The notes under the pieces were generated by a model. The model was not told the origin of the DNA. It made no database searches and saw only the letters and a list, made by a program, of their open reading frames with translations. A program made the translations under genes and the position numbers. A stretch of 64,000 nt of DNA from Methylovulum sp. (GTDB lineage: Bacteria; Pseudomonadota; Gammaproteobacteria; Methylococcales; Methylomonadaceae), in the NCBI GenBank assembly GCA_028712695.1, contig JAQTQZ010000017.1:23056-87055 (forward strand), in the 5' to 3' direction. Positions 29,265 to 36,354 of the stretch are shown piece after piece. Numbering within the stretch: the first letter of the stretch is position 1; every line of letters begins with the position of its first letter.

Positions 29265-29340
29265 GGGGTGTTAGCTCAGTTGGTAGAGCAGTGGACTCTT
29301 AATCCATAGGTCTAGGGTTCGAATCCCTAACACCCCACCA
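29265..29340 (+). tRNA. tRNA-Lys (CTT)
   Basis: A 76-nt cloverleaf starting GGGGTGTTAGCTCAG, with loop CTCTTAA (anticodon CTT, codon AAG), T-loop TTCGAAT and an encoded CCA. The 3' part serves as the attachment site of the integrated element that follows, and the gene stays intact. Confidence 0.95.
29293..29340 (+). repeat. attL: tRNA-Lys 3' end, left boundary of the element
   Basis: This 48-bp segment, from the anticodon stem to CCA, recurs at 36355-36402 with two mismatches (C/T near the 5' end, G/T in the T arm). Identity ends exactly after CCA, as expected for tRNA 3'-end integration. Confidence 0.85.
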
Positions 29341-29666
29341 TAAAAATCAAAGGCTTAGCGTGTTTCAATATTTTTTATGTTCGGGATTTTGTAAAATGTA
29401 ACCAGTTTGTAACCGCATTTACTCAATGCCTAGTGTAAATCATTAATGTTCGGACAATACAAACCACCCGCAACACCTGCCGATATTTCAGGCATAAAAA
29501 ACCGCCAATGAAGGCGGTCAAAGATTTTAGCTGTGACTGTGGCTGTGGTTATCAATCGAACCTTTTCACTGTCTGGCATTGCCGCCGCGCCCATACTAGC
29601 CGCTGTATTGTGTGTCCGGCTTGCATGGTACATCCCACAATTACCGTGCGAACTAAAAACATTCAA
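29341..29666. other. left end of element, non-coding
   Basis: Apart from the terminator at 29496-29518, I see no convincing gene here. Short frames on both strands cross the terminator or lie opposite the HTH gene and have no ribosome site. Confidence 0.4.
29496..29518 (-). terminator. terminator of the element's minus-strand genes
   Basis: Minus strand ACCGCC, loop TTCATT, GGCGGT (29518-29501) followed by six T. It lies about 150 bases after the last gene of the element. Confidence 0.75.
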
Positions 29667-30059
29667 TCAATCGAATATCGCATCGAATGCGGCGTTTTTT
29701 ATCCGCGCCTTTTTCAACTTGTCGGCTGAATCACTGCCAATGGTTGATGCTTTCTTTAAGCCTGCCATCATTAGAATCTCTTTAGCGGCTGCCAAGCGCA
29801 CTTCGTCTTTTGCCGAATCAGTCATCAGTGCAGTGATTGTGCTTATCGCCAATGCCGCCGCCGTTTGGATGGCTGCCCGCCCTGAGTCGATAATTTCATG
29901 CTTCAGTCCGTTTAAGTGTGCGATAAAAGCATCGTCGGTTTTTAACCATTGGTGCAGGGTTTGGCGCGTTGTAGCGGTTTTTTCTGCTGTTTCTGTTATG
30001 GTTACGCCAGAAGCAAGTAATGCCGCCGCCTGTAGTTGTTTGGGGGTTAATGCCGCCAT
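29667..30059 (-). CDS. small helix-turn-helix protein (phBC6A51-like)
   Basis: A 130-residue protein starting MAALTPKQLQAAALLASGV. The N-terminal segment ITETAEKTATTRQTLHQWLK, then DDAFIAHLN, is a homeodomain-type helix-turn-helix of the kind labelled phBC6A51, common in phage terminase-small-like and regulatory proteins. An Ala-rich helical region follows (AAIQTAAALAISTITALM), then a Lys-rich C-terminus. It probably binds DNA; whether it packages, regulates or replicates is unknown. It is the last gene of the element's operon, 6 bases after the preceding small gene. Confidence 0.6.
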   Translation of the reverse strand: MAALTPKQLQAAALLASGVTITETAEKTATTRQTLHQWLKTDDAFIAHLNGLKHEIIDSGRAAIQTAAALAISTITALMTDSAKDEVRLAAAKEILMMAGLKKASTIGSDSADKLKKARIKNAAFDAIFD

Positions 30060-30065
30060 TTTGTG

Positions 30066-30245
30066 TTACTCCGAAAAATTATCAGGTTTCGTAAGCTTTC
30101 GTAATGCCGCCGCCTTTTTTTTCTTGGCGGCTTCGCGGGCAACTGCAATTCTGTAAGCATCTTCAACTTGCCGTTGTAGGTTTTCGTACCAAGCAATAAT
30201 TTCTTCGCGCGTTGCTGATGCGTCGATTTCTGGTATTTCAATCAT
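30066..30245 (-). CDS. small hypothetical protein of the element
   Basis: A 59-residue protein from ATG 30245 (MIEIPEIDASATREEII) with a helical, charged C-terminus (AREAAKKKKAAALRKL). A TTG eleven codons upstream would overlap the preceding gene, so I prefer the ATG. It is probably an alpha-helical coiled-coil protein; no family is recognised. It is tightly spaced between its neighbours in one operon. Confidence 0.45.
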   Translation of the reverse strand: MIEIPEIDASATREEIIAWYENLQRQVEDAYRIAVAREAAKKKKAAALRKLTKPDNFSE

Positions 30246-30261
30246 TTTTGTTAAATCGCCT

Positions 30262-30750
30262 TTAAACAAATGATTCAATGATAATCCGCTTAACCTGTCG
30301 GGTTAGTGGTGCGTCACTATCGAACCTTGCGCCATCAGCTTTAATGGCCTTCTCAATCCATACCCTGATTGCTGCGTTATCGGTTAAGCCGTGCTTACGT
30401 TGCAATGCCCCTACCAGATAACCTTCTAACATAATGGTGGTGCGTTTTGATGCAACCGTTAAGGCAAAGTGTGTCTGTTTAAAATCATAAACAGCATTAT
30501 CCTGTTTAATATCTTGAACAGTGCCGTCCGGTTCAGCCTGTTTAACATTTTGAACAGGGTCAAATCGTTCGACGTGCCAGCGATAAATTGCCAGCCTCAC
30601 GGTATCGGGCAATTTTTTGGCTTTACTGGTAATGCCCAAGCTTTCTTTGGCTTCCCCTACCAGTTCGGCAATTTTGTTATGGCTTCGCGGTGAACAGCCG
30701 TATAAAGCTGCTATTGCATCACCCAGTTTGCCGCTACCATCGTATTGCAT
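30262..30750 (-). CDS. hypothetical protein with embedded palindromic repeats
   Basis: A 162-residue protein (MQYDGSGKLGDAIAALYG) preceded by AGGTG seven bases upstream. The N-terminal half is helical. Residues about 63-93 contain three copies of a short word (VQNVKQ, VQDIKQ, VYDFKQ), each encoded by a 20-bp near-palindrome. The C-terminal part (RTTIMLEGYLVGALQRKHGL, IRVWIEKAIK) resembles the strand-helix-helix layout of ribbon-helix-helix DNA-binding proteins, but this is only a visual impression. Matching palindromes lie in its own upstream region, suggesting autoregulation. No homologue is recognised. Confidence 0.55.
   Translation of the reverse strand: MQYDGSGKLGDAIAALYGCSPRSHNKIAELVGEAKESLGITSKAKKLPDTVRLAIYRWHVERFDPVQNVKQAEPDGTVQDIKQDNAVYDFKQTHFALTVASKRTTIMLEGYLVGALQRKHGLTDNAAIRVWIEKAIKADGARFDSDAPLTRQVKRIIIESFV
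30475..30557. repeat. three 20-bp near-palindromes inside a coding region
   Basis: Copies: CTGTTTAAAATCATAAACAG (30475-30494), CTGTTTAATATCTTGAACAG (30502-30521) and CTGTTTAACATTTTGAACAG (30538-30557). All are in the same codon phase of the 162-residue gene. Starts are 27 and 36 bp apart. Confidence 0.8.
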
Positions 30751-30757
30751 GATTCAC

Positions 30758-30836
30758 CTGTTTAAAATGTCAAATTATATGATAGTGTAGTTTATTTAAA
30801 ATGTTAAACAATGGTCTTGTTTAAAATAATAAACAG
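30758..30836. promoter_or_regulatory. operator-like palindromes upstream of the 162-residue gene
   Basis: Related 20-bp sites occur at 30758-30777, 30792-30811 and 30817-30836; the last reads TTGTTTAAAATAATAAACAG. The first abuts the ribosome site of the gene. Another partial copy at 31489-31508 sits just before the start of the next upstream gene. The shared core, read on the minus strand, is ATTTTAAACAG. Confidence 0.65.
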
Positions 30837-30940
30837 ACTCACTAAGCCGACACGGCTTGCACAGGCATTGCGCGAACGCATTGCTGGAATCTGATTAATA
30901 ACGTGGCATAAAAAAACAGGTGGGTATGGTTATAGTAGGT

Positions 30941-31089
30941 GTGTATCAAAATGAGTCACGCAAGGGCTTTGTAAGTCATTGATTTTTTCCTGTTGCGTGT
31001 CGCTTTTTAAGACACAAAACCAATTTGGTATTTTTTGTGTCTCAAAATGAAGCACACAAAATCAATTTGCGTGTCTCATTTTGATACGG
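30941..31089. repeat. four copies of a 23-bp motif in alternating orientation
   Basis: The core is GTGT-N-TCAAAATGAG-N-CACGCAA. Copies: 30941-30963 (plus), 30993-31015 (minus), 31037-31060 (plus) and 31067-31089 (minus). The outer pair matches in 20 of 21 positions as an inverted repeat. A related sequence overlaps the start codon of the 71-residue gene (32254-32271). The region lies in a 344-bp gap between two minus-strand genes and is otherwise non-coding. Confidence 0.75.
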
Positions 31090-31094
31090 TTGTT

Positions 31095-31475
31095 TTAATT
31101 TTCAGGCCGCCATTTTTCCCAGTTGTGCGTAGGCTTTCTGTCTAAGAATGGCATCCACGTCAACCGCCATTCACGCGCCTTGCTGCCTGTTTTGCTGTTG
31201 AAGAAAGACTCAGCATCACAAACAATAAAGCCGCGCTCTTGCAGGGTTTTGAATGCCTTGCTTGCGGTAGCCGTGGTACAGTGAATCTTGTCAGCGGCTT
31301 CACGCACGCCAAAGCCTACGGCTCTATCGTTGCGCCATTGCATTTGCAACAAATCCATCAATACTTTGGTAGTGGCTGGCATGGTTTCATAAACGCAGGA
31401 CTCGCGCATTGCCTTTGAGAAGGCTATAACGCCGCCTCTCTGGTCGAAGCCCAGCTTTGGCTTTTTGTTCTTTGC
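31095..31475 (-). CDS. winged-helix DNA-binding protein of the element
   Basis: Start ATG 31475 (MAKNKKPKLGFDQRGGV); the open frame continues 14 codons upstream across the partial palindrome, which I reject. The 126-residue protein contains ATTKVLMDLLQMQWRNDRAV, then the helix-turn-helix VREAADKIHCTTATASKAFK and the wing-like TLQERGFIVCDAESFF. It ends REWRLTWMPFLDRKPTHNWE. This layout is shared with winged-helix proteins found in proteobacterial prophages and plasmids. It probably regulates the element or its replication; the exact role is unknown. Its 3' end is 6 bases from the 23-bp repeat cluster. Confidence 0.6.
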   Translation of the reverse strand, partial: AKNKKPKLGFDQRGGVIAFSKAMRESCVYETMPATTKVLMDLLQMQWRNDRAVGFGVREAADKIHCTTATASKAFKTLQERGFIVCDAESFFNSKTGSKAREWRLTWMPFLDRKPTHNWEKWRPEN

Positions 31476-31638
31476 CATGACTGGTAACCTGTTTAAAATG
31501 GCAACAATGACAGCCAATCGGACAGGCGTATTAATCCGACTGGCACGCGCTGGATTAATTGGATAAAATGGTTTTGCAGTTTTTGATTAACAGCCTGCCC
31601 AGTGTTGGCGCACCGGATAGGTTTATTTACGTTTTCCA

Positions 31639-32049
31639 TTATTCGCCCTTCCTGTGCTTGGCTTCAAAAGCATCGACTGCTTTGCAAAATTCTTTTATCC
31701 GCTCCGCCAATTCCGGCGTAAATTCTGCAAACAATTCGTAGCGTGTGAATTTTGCCTTACGCGGCACAATATCAGTTGTTAAGCCAACCTCATCATGATT
31801 GACTATCGTCCAGCCTTTTTCGCGCAAACGGTCAATGAATGCACCCAATCGGTAATAACTCGATACAAAATCAAATTCACGATGTGACAACATCACGCCA
31901 GCGGGTAAAAATCGGCGGAATGAACGGGCTTGCAGGGTGTTTGTTTTGGGAAAGTTGACATTTTCCGAACCTAACAGCGGTTTGGTGTCTTGGTAATCGG
32001 CTATTGTAATGTGGCGGCGGTTTTTCCTGATAACTTTAGTAATAATCAT
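31639..32049 (-). CDS. helix-turn-helix protein (HTH_39-like)
   Basis: A 136-residue protein from ATG 32049 (MIITKVIRKNRRHITIADY); this start forms an ATGA overlap with the stop of the preceding gene. The central segment PAGVMLSHREFDFVSSYYRL, then GAFIDRLREKGWTI, resembles the small phage winged helix labelled HTH_39, which usually carries a RLxARIxxLRxxG pattern. The remainder (FTRYELFAEFTPELAERIKE) is helical. A DNA-binding role is likely. Partners and targets are unknown. Confidence 0.55.
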   Translation of the reverse strand: MIITKVIRKNRRHITIADYQDTKPLLGSENVNFPKTNTLQARSFRRFLPAGVMLSHREFDFVSSYYRLGAFIDRLREKGWTIVNHDEVGLTTDIVPRKAKFTRYELFAEFTPELAERIKEFCKAVDAFEAKHRKGE

Positions 32050-32261
32050 TTTGCACCCCCGCACACAAGGGCTTTAATAGCTGGCACACTCCAAGCCAGT
32101 CGCCCGTTAATCCGAATTGGTCGAAGTGCGCCATTTTCTAAGCAAGCCCAAGAACGCAAGGTTTGCGGCCTGCGATTTAGGTAGTGAGCTGCGGCGTTAG
32201 TGGCTACGGTCGGGCTTGTGACTTGTTCTAGCGGGGGGAATTGATTTATATTTGTTTTCAT
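32046..32261 (-). CDS. AlpA/excisionase-like DNA-binding protein
   Basis: A 71-residue protein with TNAAAHYLNRRPQTLRSWAC and LRPIRINGRLAWSVPAIKAL. This is the MerR-like winged-helix pattern of small excisionases and AlpA regulators: helix-turn-helix, then a GRLxWxxxxI wing. It could be the recombination directionality factor of the element. Its start codon lies inside a copy of the TCAAAATGA motif, and an array of 11-bp phased repeats lies in its upstream region. It is translationally coupled to the next gene (ATGA). Confidence 0.55.
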   Translation of the reverse strand: MKTNINQFPPLEQVTSPTVATNAAAHYLNRRPQTLRSWACLENGALRPIRINGRLAWSVPAIKALVCGGAK

Positions 32262-32337
32262 TTTGAAACACTCTTTGCCTTTCGGCTTTGTTTATTGAGT
32301 GTTCAGCAAAACATATTGATTTATAAGGTAAAAATAT

Positions 32338-32417
32338 GGCGGAATATCGGCGGAATTAGGGCGATAATTCGGCGAAAACTTGAGGTATTATTTTAAAAGT
32401 GCGGCGGAAATATGGCG
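32338..32417. repeat. helically phased 11-bp repeats
   Basis: GGCG occurs at 32338, 32349, 32360 and 32371, exactly 11 bp apart, each in an AT-rich context such as AATATCGGCGG. After a 32-bp step it recurs at 32403 and 32414, again 11 bp apart. The array is upstream of the excisionase-like gene and next to the 3' end of the 553-residue gene, where GGCGATT/AATCGCC (32414-32433) also forms a hairpin. Confidence 0.7.
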
Positions 32418-32421
32418 ATTA

Positions 32422-34080
32422 TTATAAATCGCCCTTTAATAGGTCGGCATCGGATTCATAAATGGAACGAGGGGGGAGATTCTTTCCAAGCACTCGGTAT
32501 ATGTGGGCAACGTCCCAACCTTTCGCCCCTTTATCAACAAGCCACATGCCCGCTTTGTATGGATTGAACTTTGCGCGTTCTACGCGGGCGGCATTTAATC
32601 CGTTTCGGCTTGCGCGTCCACTCCACTTTTGCCATTGGTCTAAACTGGCATGCTTATCGACCGGAAACATCTGTGCAAGTGTTTCTACTGGTACGGGGTC
32701 AAACAAGGCGGCTAGTCTTTCGGCTGGGTCGTGGACAAGCCAAGGCTTTGGTTCTTCGGTTTGCGTAAGTGATGGTGTTTCATCTGTTACGGGTTCTTTA
32801 AAACAAACCGCTGTGGCATTACCCGCGCCAATATCAAGCAAGGCTTGGGCTTGGGCTTGGTCTGATTTAGGCCAATTAGCACGTAAATAATTATCTGCCC
32901 GTATTGCAGATTCAAACCATTTATTCAGCAAACAATCATCGGGAAGGGGGTAATCCCCGTTTTTAATTAACCATTGTTTGAACGGTTCGGCATCAATAAA
33001 GCATCGCCCGCCCTCGGCATAATCACACCGCAAATGGTTAAAAGCATCATGCCCCCAATTGTTGGCATTGAACCGTCTAAGCCTTGATAGCGGGTCATTG
33101 TATTTATACGCTGGCTTGGGTTGCCCGTCGCCCAGCCATTCGCTTTCCAAGCAGCAGCCTGAATTAATATCGCTGTATTCTGGTGAACCAGGCCATGGGC
33201 TTGTTTCATAATCAAGCGGTAAACCCAGCATTGCACCTTGTTCTGGATTGTCGCATATAAAACGCCAGTCAAGGCTTAATACGTCGTGAATAAAATCCAA
33301 TTCACCTTTTAAGCAGGCTTCGGCAATCTCAAAGGCGTATGGCTTGATTAAGTCCTTATCATTCGCGTAACGCAATGATGCAATATCTATAATGCTTAAC
33401 CGGCTATCCAATTTTTTCAGCTTTGCTTTTTGCTCAAGTGTCAGTTTTGGTGGTAATACGCTAATAGCCATCACATCCCCCCGAATATCTTGGCGTTCTT
33501 GGGGTTTTCCATCGTTAGAATCATAAGCCTGATTTTTTGAAGTTGTTATTTTATCGCCTTGGTTACCCGCGCCAGCATCAGGCAGGGCTTCGGCTTGTGG
33601 CGGTGTTGTTGCTCTAGTCGTCAAATACGGCGATTGCCAGTTAGACAAGTTTTTTTTGTGGGCTTCAATAATTTCTGGAACGGCCACGGGGGAAATATCC
33701 GGCCTGTTTTCGTAATCCTGTAGGATAAATTCAAGCGTTTTAATGTGGTGTTCTGGGTTTAAGTGGCTTGTGTCGTAGCCCTTGCTTTGTGCCCACTTTA
33801 TCCAATTTGCGGGGGTGTCAAGTGCCTTTACTTTCCCAACGGGAAGCGCCCGCTCTGCAAGCTTTATAAATTTATCAACTTTAAACAATACTGAGCTGGA
33901 ATACTCATTAAAAGCATGGCCCCGTGGGAACGTCAAACCATGCTCTATATTAAAACTGACATCATCAGAATACCCTAGCACAATCATGTATGCCGCAAGC
34001 ATCATGTCCCATGAATCCATTAATAACGCGTTATCGCTGGGATTTATGGATGTCACCAATTGGAATTTTTCATCAGCCAT
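32422..34080 (-). CDS. large protein of unknown function, main cargo of the element
   Basis: A protein of about 552 residues starting at ATG 34080 (MADEKFQLVTSINPSDNALL), one base overlapping the stop of the integrase remnant. I recognise no domain. The N-terminal part (1-155) is helical, and a Pro/Ala/Gly/Asp linker with QAEALPDAGAGN follows. A middle domain (about 200-420) contains KLDSRLSIIDIASLRYANDK, LSLDWRFICDNPEQGAML and WGHDAFNHLRCDYAEGGRC with several Cys and Trp residues. A second linker (QAQALLDIGAGN) leads to a C-terminal domain rich in Trp and basic residues (DQWQKWSGRASRNGLNAARV, KGWDVAHIYRVLGKNLPP). The two linkers are encoded by a 35-bp DNA duplication. No nuclease, helicase or primase motif is visible. 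Confidence 0.6.
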   Translation of the reverse strand: MADEKFQLVTSINPSDNALLMDSWDMMLAAYMIVLGYSDDVSFNIEHGLTFPRGHAFNEYSSSVLFKVDKFIKLAERALPVGKVKALDTPANWIKWAQSKGYDTSHLNPEHHIKTLEFILQDYENRPDISPVAVPEIIEAHKKNLSNWQSPYLTTRATTPPQAEALPDAGAGNQGDKITTSKNQAYDSNDGKPQERQDIRGDVMAISVLPPKLTLEQKAKLKKLDSRLSIIDIASLRYANDKDLIKPYAFEIAEACLKGELDFIHDVLSLDWRFICDNPEQGAMLGLPLDYETSPWPGSPEYSDINSGCCLESEWLGDGQPKPAYKYNDPLSRLRRFNANNWGHDAFNHLRCDYAEGGRCFIDAEPFKQWLIKNGDYPLPDDCLLNKWFESAIRADNYLRANWPKSDQAQAQALLDIGAGNATAVCFKEPVTDETPSLTQTEEPKPWLVHDPAERLAALFDPVPVETLAQMFPVDKHASLDQWQKWSGRASRNGLNAARVERAKFNPYKAGMWLVDKGAKGWDVAHIYRVLGKNLPPRSIYESDADLLKGDL

Positions 34081-34241
34081 CACACGCCCCCGAAAATCTT
34101 AGCGTTCATACTGGCAACCACGTTGCTTACATGCCCGTCCGATAGGTGGCTGTACCTTTTGACCATACTTAAGGTTTTATGCCCTAGGATTTCGGCTATT
34201 TCGGCAAGGCTTGCCCCGTTCATGGCAAGATAGATTGTTAT
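34080..34241 (-). pseudogene. C-terminal remnant of a tyrosine integrase
   Basis: The minus strand reads YLAMNGASLAEIAEILGHKT, then LSMVKRYSHLS, ending MNAKIFGGV and a stop. The LGHKTLSMVKRYSHLS segment is the C-terminal catalytic His and Tyr region of tyrosine recombinases. Everything upstream of it is missing, since the frame is closed by a stop near 34250 and the higA gene ends there. It differs from the intact integrase in this element, so it derives from another recombinase. Confidence 0.75.
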
Positions 34242-34531
34242 GCCGCGTGTCTATCAAGCGGCTTGATAGTCGGGCGTGGTTTTTGTCTGGCTTGCCAGAG
34301 GTCGTATTCTGCCTGCATACGCACCCAACTTTCGGCGGTGGGGCCGTTCATCCATACCTCAAGCCGAATTGCCATATCCGCACTGATAGCCGCGCGGCCA
34401 TTGATAACGCGAGACAAGGCAACACGCGACACGCCAAGTTGTGCGGCGGCTTCAGTCACGCCGATACCCAACTCTGGTAAAACATCTTCCTTCAAAATAC
34501 TGCCCGGATGGGGCGGGTTAAACATAGTCAT
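34238..34531 (-). CDS. higA: HigA-type antitoxin
   Basis: DNA-binding antitoxin of a type II module. Start at ATG 34531 ([20 protein letters not shown]), with AGGTG suitably upstream. The helix-turn-helix [20 protein letters not shown] and the segment [20 protein letters not shown] are typical of the HigA/VapI family. About 97 residues. It lies just after the toxin gene, the order usual for HigBA. It should bind HigB and repress the operon. Confidence 0.88.
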   Translation of the reverse strand: MTMFNPPHPGSILKEDVLPELGIGVTEAAAQLGVSRVALSRVINGRAAISADMAIRLEVWMNGPTAESWVRMQAEYDLWQARQKPRPTIKPLDRHAA

Positions 34532-34543
34532 ATCGAACACCTG

Positions 34544-34822
34544 TTAGTGATAGTCTTGATAATCGACCAAGATTGCATCTTCGCCTTCAAACCTGAAAGT
34601 AAGCCGCCAATTGCCGTTTACTTTTACTGCCCAATGTTCGGCTAGTTCGCCTTTCAGTTGATGCAGTTTCCAGCCTGCAACATCCATTTCAAGCGGGCTT
34701 TTGACGGCATTAAGCAGCGTCAATTGCCTAGCCAGCTTAGCCCCGTGTTCTGCCGCAATACCTGCTTTCGAACCGGTTTCAAAAAATTGCTGAATGCCTT
34801 TGTGCCGGAAACTCTTAATCAT
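34544..34822 (-). CDS. higB: HigB-type toxin (RelE superfamily)
   Basis: Predicted ribosome-dependent mRNA interferase. The 92-residue protein starts MIKSFRHKGIQQFFETGS and has AKLARQLTLLNAVKSPLEMD, WKLHQLKGELAEHWAVKVNG and a C-terminal NWRLTFRFEGEDAILVDYQD. This is the HigB/RelE pattern with the catalytic-site Arg and the acidic C-terminal strand. It forms an operon with higA, 12 bases before it. It probably stabilises the element. Confidence 0.88.
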   Translation of the reverse strand: MIKSFRHKGIQQFFETGSKAGIAAEHGAKLARQLTLLNAVKSPLEMDVAGWKLHQLKGELAEHWAVKVNGNWRLTFRFEGEDAILVDYQDYH

Positions 34823-34861
34823 AATAAAGTGTATCTCGACGCTTTACGGTTTACAAATATT

Positions 34862-36190
34862 TTATTTAACGACACGCAAACCCTGTACACCCTGAGACTG
34901 GTTAAACTCGATTCCGGCTTGCTCTAACATCCAGGCTTCTATCTTGATATGCCACATCCGCAACAGGTCGAGGGGGCGGCGGATATAATTTTGTTCCCGC
35001 ACACCTTGCGGCTTGTGTCCCTGTATTTGGGCGGCGATTCCGGCGGGGGTTTCTGTCCATTCGCTTAATGTTGCAAAACTTCGGCGTAAACCGTGCAAGG
35101 TCATATCCAGCCCGGCAATAGCACACGCCTCATTATGTGCAATGCGTGGCTCAGTCAGATGACCAGATGCGGCGGTAGGGCTTGAGAATACCCACACATT
35201 ACGGCGCGGCAATGCAGCCAGCAAGTGCGCCACATAAGGCGTTAGTGGAATGATGCGGAAGTCCTCAACCTTGTCATGTATGGTTAATTTATTCCACTGA
35301 AAATCTACATCCACCCAGCGAAGGGCGGCCAATTCTTCACGGCGGGAACCGGTCAGTAATAAGCATTGCAGGTATGCGCTGATAACAGGGTTGCCGATTT
35401 GCTTAACGGCGGCGAACCATGCGGGCAATTGTTCACGCTGTAACACGTCATCTTTAACCTTGGCTTTACCCAGGCTTTCGCGGGCGTCTTTGCTTTTCGC
35501 GGCGTTGGTCGTCACGATTGCTTTATAAGCGGGATGTCTAGCGCACCAAAAAAGGAACGCTTTCAATAATCGTAGCGAAAGGCGGGCGCGTGTCGGCCTC
35601 GTCTCAGCTTCCAGTTTTGCCCACTCTTCCACCCGCTCCGGTGTCAGGTCTATAAGCCGAACTGTTGCCAGTGATGCGAGCGTACCCGGTTTGGTAAGCT
35701 CCGTACTACGGCTTCGCACTGCGCCGCCGGGGTGCATATCTTTTTCGTGGTCATGGTAATGACTCTCTGACCATTTCGGTTTTCGTGCGGCGATATATTC
35801 AGCCCATGCCATCGCAACAGTGACCGATTCACGGGCTTCCTGCATCGCAAGCGCGGCGGCTTCCGCTTCCTTAGCTAGTTTCGCGGCTTCCTTGGCTGCC
35901 TGTTTATCTGATTTCACTTCGCGCGGGTCGTCGCCATTGTCTATCATGATTTGTAAGCGGCGGGCTTCGGTTTGGGCTTCTTGAATGCTCCACACGCTAA
36001 GCTTACCGATTGTAATCCGCATAGTTTTACCTTTAACTTTTGACTGATAAATGTAAACTTTTGCGGTTGAATTTGGTGTTGCCCGAATACCTAGCCCCGG
36101 CACTTCTGAACACCATAAAAAATCCTGAGTCTTGGATTCATCACACTTAAAGCCTGCAATCCTTCCGGCTGTTAGCTTAACTTTTGCCAT
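34862..36190 (-). CDS. tyrosine integrase of the element
   Basis: Site-specific recombinase of the P4/DUF4102 group, which targets tRNA genes. Start ATG 36190 (MAKVKLTAGRIAGFKC), with AGGGGG upstream; the long in-frame extension to 36337 looks non-coding. The N-terminal arm-binding domain (1-90) is followed by a Lys/Ala/Glu-rich helix. The catalytic residues are visible: R283 (LLTGSRREELAALRW), H366 and R369 (TLHGLRRSF), H392 (QGHKPQG) and Y402 (EQNYIRR). The protein is 442 residues and appears intact. It is next to attR and reads inward. Confidence 0.92.
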   Translation of the reverse strand: MAKVKLTAGRIAGFKCDESKTQDFLWCSEVPGLGIRATPNSTAKVYIYQSKVKGKTMRITIGKLSVWSIQEAQTEARRLQIMIDNGDDPREVKSDKQAAKEAAKLAKEAEAAALAMQEARESVTVAMAWAEYIAARKPKWSESHYHDHEKDMHPGGAVRSRSTELTKPGTLASLATVRLIDLTPERVEEWAKLEAETRPTRARLSLRLLKAFLFWCARHPAYKAIVTTNAAKSKDARESLGKAKVKDDVLQREQLPAWFAAVKQIGNPVISAYLQCLLLTGSRREELAALRWVDVDFQWNKLTIHDKVEDFRIIPLTPYVAHLLAALPRRNVWVFSSPTAASGHLTEPRIAHNEACAIAGLDMTLHGLRRSFATLSEWTETPAGIAAQIQGHKPQGVREQNYIRRPLDLLRMWHIKIEAWMLEQAGIEFNQSQGVQGLRVVK

Positions 36191-36354
36191 GAAATACCCC
36201 CTAAAATTTGTAACCGATTTGTAACCAGAATTACAGTATATAGGTGAATATAAATCAACACAACAAACAAAGGGTTTATTAACAACATATTGATTTTTAT
36301 TAAAATAGTTGTTTTTATGAATGGCAATCAACACCAATAAACGCCTACTTGTTA

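Noticed and set aside
29430..29666. 78-codon minus-strand frame at the left end of the element
   Set aside because: It begins with TTG, lacks a ribosome site and runs through a clear terminator hairpin.
29508..29729. 73-codon plus-strand frame with many Cys and His (CDCGCGYQSN, HCRRAHTSRCIVCPACM)
   Set aside because: It looks zinc-finger-like but lies partly opposite the HTH gene, starts within the terminator stem and has no ribosome site. The Cys content probably comes from the opposite strand's Ala/Thr codons.
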